NCBI GenBank assembly: GCA_013360825.1 | Contig: JABWAY010000195.1 | Span: forward strand, 1-7,615 | Origin: Candidatus Brocadiia bacterium | GTDB lineage: Bacteria > Planctomycetota > MHYJ01 > WSZJ01 | Reading direction: 5' to 3' | DNA length: 7,615 nucleotides | Part shown: positions 4,995-7,615 of the stretch, piece after piece | Layout: each line of letters opens with the position of its first letter | Numbering within the stretch: position 1 is the stretch's first letter | The notes under the pieces: model-generated | Told to the model about the DNA's origin: nothing | The model's input: only the letters and a program-made list of their open reading frames with translations | Databases searched by the model: none | Made by a program: the position numbers and the translations under genes

Positions 4995-7615
4995 ATGACC
5001 CCCGAAAAAGACCCCAAAAAAGAAGACATCCGCGACCTCCTCATCGAAGAGGAGATGAAGGACTCGTACCTGAATTACGCGATGAGCGTCATCGTCTCTC
5101 GCGCGCTTCCCGATGTCCGTGACGGGTTGAAGCCCTCGCAGCGCCGGATCATCGTCGCGATGAACGATCTCGGTCTCGGGCCGAGGGCCAAGTTCCGCAA
5201 GTGCGCGAAGATCGTCGGCGAGACGATGGGAAACTATCACCCGCACGGGGACGGGGCGATCTACCCGACTCTGGTGCGCCTCGCGCAGGACTTCGCGATC
5301 CGCTACCCGCTGATGAACGGGCAGGGGAACTTCGGGTCGATCGACGAGGATCCGCCGGCGGCGATGCGGTACACCGAGGCGCGGATGGCGACGTTCGCGG
5401 CGCTGATGCTGGAGGACCTGGAGAAAGACACGGTCCGGTACACGCCGAACTTCGACGAGACGCGGGACGAGCCGACGGTGCTGCCGTCGAAGTTCCCGAA
5501 CCTGCTCTGCAACGGGTCGAGCGGGATCGCGGTCGGGATGGCGACGTCGATCCCGCCCCACAACCTGCGCGAGGTCTGTGACGCGATCGTCCGCGTGATC
5601 GAGGAGCCGGACGTCACGGTCGAGGAGCTGATGCAGACGGTCCCGGGGCCGGACTTCCCCACCGGGGGGATCATCTGCGGAACGCGCGGAATCCGCGAGG
5701 CGTACGAAACCGGACGCGGCCACTGCGTGGTGCGCGCGCGGATCGCGGTCGAGGAGGCGAAGAACGGGCGGCGGAGCCTGGTCGTGACCGAGATTCCGTA
5801 CAACGTCTCGAAAAAGCGGATCATCGAGCGGATCGGGGAGCTGCACCGCGAGGGACGGATCCAGGGAATCGCGGACCTGCGCGACGAGTCGGACAAGGAC
5901 GGAATGCGGCTCGTCGTCGATCTCAAGAAGGACGCCGACGAGCAGGTCGTCCTGAACCAGCTCTACCGCGGGACGCCGCTTCAGGACACGTTCTCGATCA
6001 TCACGATCGCGCTCGTGAAGGACCGTCCGCAGGTCCTGAACCTGAAGGACCTCCTGGTCGCCTACAAGGACCACCGGATCGAGGTGATCCGCCGGCGGAC
6101 GAAATGGCTGCTCGACAAGGCCGAGGCCGAAGCGCACATCCTCGAGGGGCTGCTGATCGCGATCGACGCGATCGACGAGGTCATCTCGATCATCCGGAAC
6201 TCCCCGAACGTCCCCGAGGCCGAGGCGCGGCTGATCAAGCGGTTCAAGTTCACGGTCATCCAGGCGCAGGCCATCCTGCGCATGCAGTTGCAGAAGCTGA
6301 CGGGGCTCGAACGGGAGAAACTCCAGAAGGACCTCGCGGCGCTGAAGGAAAAGATCGCGGAGTACCGGGCGATCCTCGCGGACGAGGCGCTCGTGCTGGA
6401 CATCATCCGCGAGGACCTGATCGAGCTGAAGGCGTCGCAGGGGGATGCGCGCCGGACGGAGATCGCCGGCGAGGTCGGGGAGTTCGTGCGGGAGGACCTG
6501 ATCCCCGAGGAGATGATGGCGGTCTCGATCTCGCACGAGGGATATGCGAAGCGGGTGCCGCTGGCGACCTACAAGCGGCAGGGACGCGGCGGGAAGGGAG
6601 TGATCGGGGCGGAGACGAAGGAGGGGGATTTCATCGAGCACCTCTTCGTCGCCTGCACGCACGACACGGTTCTGTTCTTCACGGACCAGGGGCGCGTGCA
6701 CTGGCTGAAGGTCTACGATCTGCCGCTTCTGGGGCGGACGTCCAAGGGACGCGCCCTCGTGAACCTGATTCAGGTGCAGGAGGGAGAGGCGATCCAGGCG
6801 GCGATCCCGGTGCGGGAATTCACGAGCGGCTACATCGTGATGGCGACGAAGCTCGGGACGGTGAAGAAGACCGCGCTGGAGGAATTCGCGAACGTCCGCA
6901 AAGGCGGGATCATCGCGATCCGGCTGGACGACGCCGACCGGTTGATCGGCGTGCAGAAGACCGGCGGCGGAGACCACATCATCCTGGGGACGCGGTCAGG
7001 GCGGTCGATCCGCTTCCCGGAGGCGCATGCGCGCCCGATGGGGCGGGCGACCTACGGGACGCGCGGGATCCGCCTGCGGAAGGACGACGAGGTCGTGGAC
7101 ATGGTCGTGGTCCCCGCGGACCTGGTCCCGCCGGGCCAGGACGACGTGGCGGACGCCGACGCCGAGGGACCGGACACGGCGGTGATCGCGGCGAACGCAG
7201 CCGCGGAGGACGCGGCGGAGACGGACGCCGCGGAGGACGAGAGCGTCCCCGAGGAGCGCCTCGCGCTTCTCACCGTCTGCGAGCGCGGCTACGGCAAGCG
7301 GACGCCGTTCCGGGACTACCGGACGCAGGGGCGCGGCGGAATGGGGATCATCAACATCCGGGCGACCGAGCGCAACGGGATGGTCGTCGCGCTTCGGGCC
7401 GTCGCGCCTGCCGACGACATCGTGATGATCACGCAGGGGGGCATGGTCGTGCGCACGAACGCGGGGAGCATCAAGCAGACGCGGCGCGCGGCGCAGGGGG
7501 TGCGGGTGATCAGCCTGAAGGAAGGCGACCGGCTCGTGTCGTTCGCGGTCGTGCGGGCGGAGGACCAGGAGGGCGAGGCCGTCGCGGCTCAGGCGCCGGC
7601 GGGCCCCGGGGCGGC
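4995..7615 (+). CDS. gyrA: DNA gyrase subunit A, 3' end outside the window (873 codons seen)
   Basis: GyrA is the DNA-breaking and rejoining subunit of gyrase (A2B2), which introduces negative supercoils using ATP. The start LLIEEEMKDSYLNYAMSVIV and SRALPDVRDGLKPSQRRI are hallmark type IIA topoisomerase sequence. The catalytic tyrosine is Tyr126 in AAMRYTEARM (codon 5370-5372; E. coli Tyr122). The quinolone region GNYHPHGDGAIYPTLVR has Gly87 and Pro91 where E. coli has Ser83 and Asp87. The coiled-coil tower spans roughly 360-490. The C-terminal pinwheel carries a GyrA box, QGRGGKG (529-535), which marks GyrA rather than ParC, and a second degenerate copy, QGRGGMG (778-784). Residues 707-755 are an acidic, alanine-rich insert between blades. 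An in-frame stop at 4947 and no other start codon fix the start at 4995, although no Shine-Dalgarno is near it. At 873 residues it is almost the length of E. coli GyrA (875), so only a short tail is probably missing. No gyrB is adjacent. Confidence 0.97.
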   Translation, partial: MTPEKDPKKEDIRDLLIEEEMKDSYLNYAMSVIVSRALPDVRDGLKPSQRRIIVAMNDLGLGPRAKFRKCAKIVGETMGNYHPHGDGAIYPTLVRLAQDFAIRYPLMNGQGNFGSIDEDPPAAMRYTEARMATFAALMLEDLEKDTVRYTPNFDETRDEPTVLPSKFPNLLCNGSSGIAVGMATSIPPHNLREVCDAIVRVIEEPDVTVEELMQTVPGPDFPTGGIICGTRGIREAYETGRGHCVVRARIAVEEAKNGRRSLVVTEIPYNVSKKRIIERIGELHREGRIQGIADLRDESDKDGMRLVVDLKKDADEQVVLNQLYRGTPLQDTFSIITIALVKDRPQVLNLKDLLVAYKDHRIEVIRRRTKWLLDKAEAEAHILEGLLIAIDAIDEVISIIRNSPNVPEAEARLIKRFKFTVIQAQAILRMQLQKLTGLEREKLQKDLAALKEKIAEYRAILADEALVLDIIREDLIELKASQGDARRTEIAGEVGEFVREDLIPEEMMAVSISHEGYAKRVPLATYKRQGRGGKGVIGAETKEGDFIEHLFVACTHDTVLFFTDQGRVHWLKVYDLPLLGRTSKGRALVNLIQVQEGEAIQAAIPVREFTSGYIVMATKLGTVKKTALEEFANVRKGGIIAIRLDDADRLIGVQKTGGGDHIILGTRSGRSIRFPEAHARPMGRATYGTRGIRLRKDDEVVDMVVVPADLVPPGQDDVADADAEGPDTAVIAANAAAEDAAETDAAEDESVPEERLALLTVCERGYGKRTPFRDYRTQGRGGMGIINIRATERNGMVVALRAVAPADDIVMITQGGMVVRTNAGSIKQTRRAAQGVRVISLKEGDRLVSFAVVRAEDQEGEAVAAQAPAGPGA

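Noticed and set aside
3117..6977. Open frame of 1286 codons on the minus strand across recQ and gyrA
   Set aside because: It is antisense to two clear housekeeping genes. Its translation is Arg/Pro/Leu/His-rich low-complexity sequence with no motif, as expected when GC-biased codons remove stops from the opposite strand.
1..7615. CRISPR arrays, tRNA or rRNA genes, or a defence or toxin-antitoxin system
   Set aside because: No regularly spaced repeats, no tRNA cloverleaf and no rRNA-like segments were seen. The methyltransferase fragment lacks restriction-modification motifs and has no nuclease partner in the window.

Overview
This window is high-GC bacterial DNA with every recognisable gene on the + strand. 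Two features hint at a Planctomycetes-like or other PVC-group bacterium. One is a secreted protein whose tail resembles the H-X9-DG / pseudopilin-like modules common in that group. The other is an IS66-type transposase remnant. This placement is inference and rests on few markers; the two housekeeping genes, recQ and gyrA, do not settle the phylum by eye.

Layout. Positions 1-356 hold the C-terminal end of a class I SAM-dependent methyltransferase, cut off by the window edge and carrying an apparent one-base frameshift near 244-247. Its restored frame stops in an ATGA overlap with an unrecognised 318-residue protein (353-1309), which has a proline-rich middle and scattered cysteines. A second gene follows with a good ribosome binding site (1376-2320). 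It encodes a 314-residue exported protein that looks like an NTF2/SnoaL-like domain joined to an H-X9-DG-like tail. These two genes are visibly poorer in GC than the rest and share a short, similarly spaced motif, so they may be distant relatives and may have been acquired together.

Positions 2321-3134 hold no intact gene. Most of this stretch is the decayed N-terminal part of an IS66-family transposase (about 2442-2941). It lacks the catalytic core, changes frame near 2710, and is preceded by a possible left-end repeat at 2438.

The right half is housekeeping DNA metabolism. A recQ-type helicase (3135-4868) has an N-terminal extension, a complete helicase core, a zinc-binding cysteine cluster and an HRDC domain, but no room for the RQC winged-helix domain. 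After a 126-base gap with a plausible sigma70-type promoter comes gyrA (4995 to the window end), the DNA gyrase A subunit, nearly complete at 873 codons. Its quinolone-pocket residues differ from the E. coli ones (Gly and Pro at the Ser83 and Asp87 positions), and it has an acidic Ala/Asp/Glu-rich insert inside the C-terminal beta-pinwheel. RecQ and gyrase both manage DNA topology and repair, but nothing here shows that the two genes are co-regulated.

I do not see a convincing new multi-gene system. The least explained material is the methyltransferase plus two-orphan block on the left.
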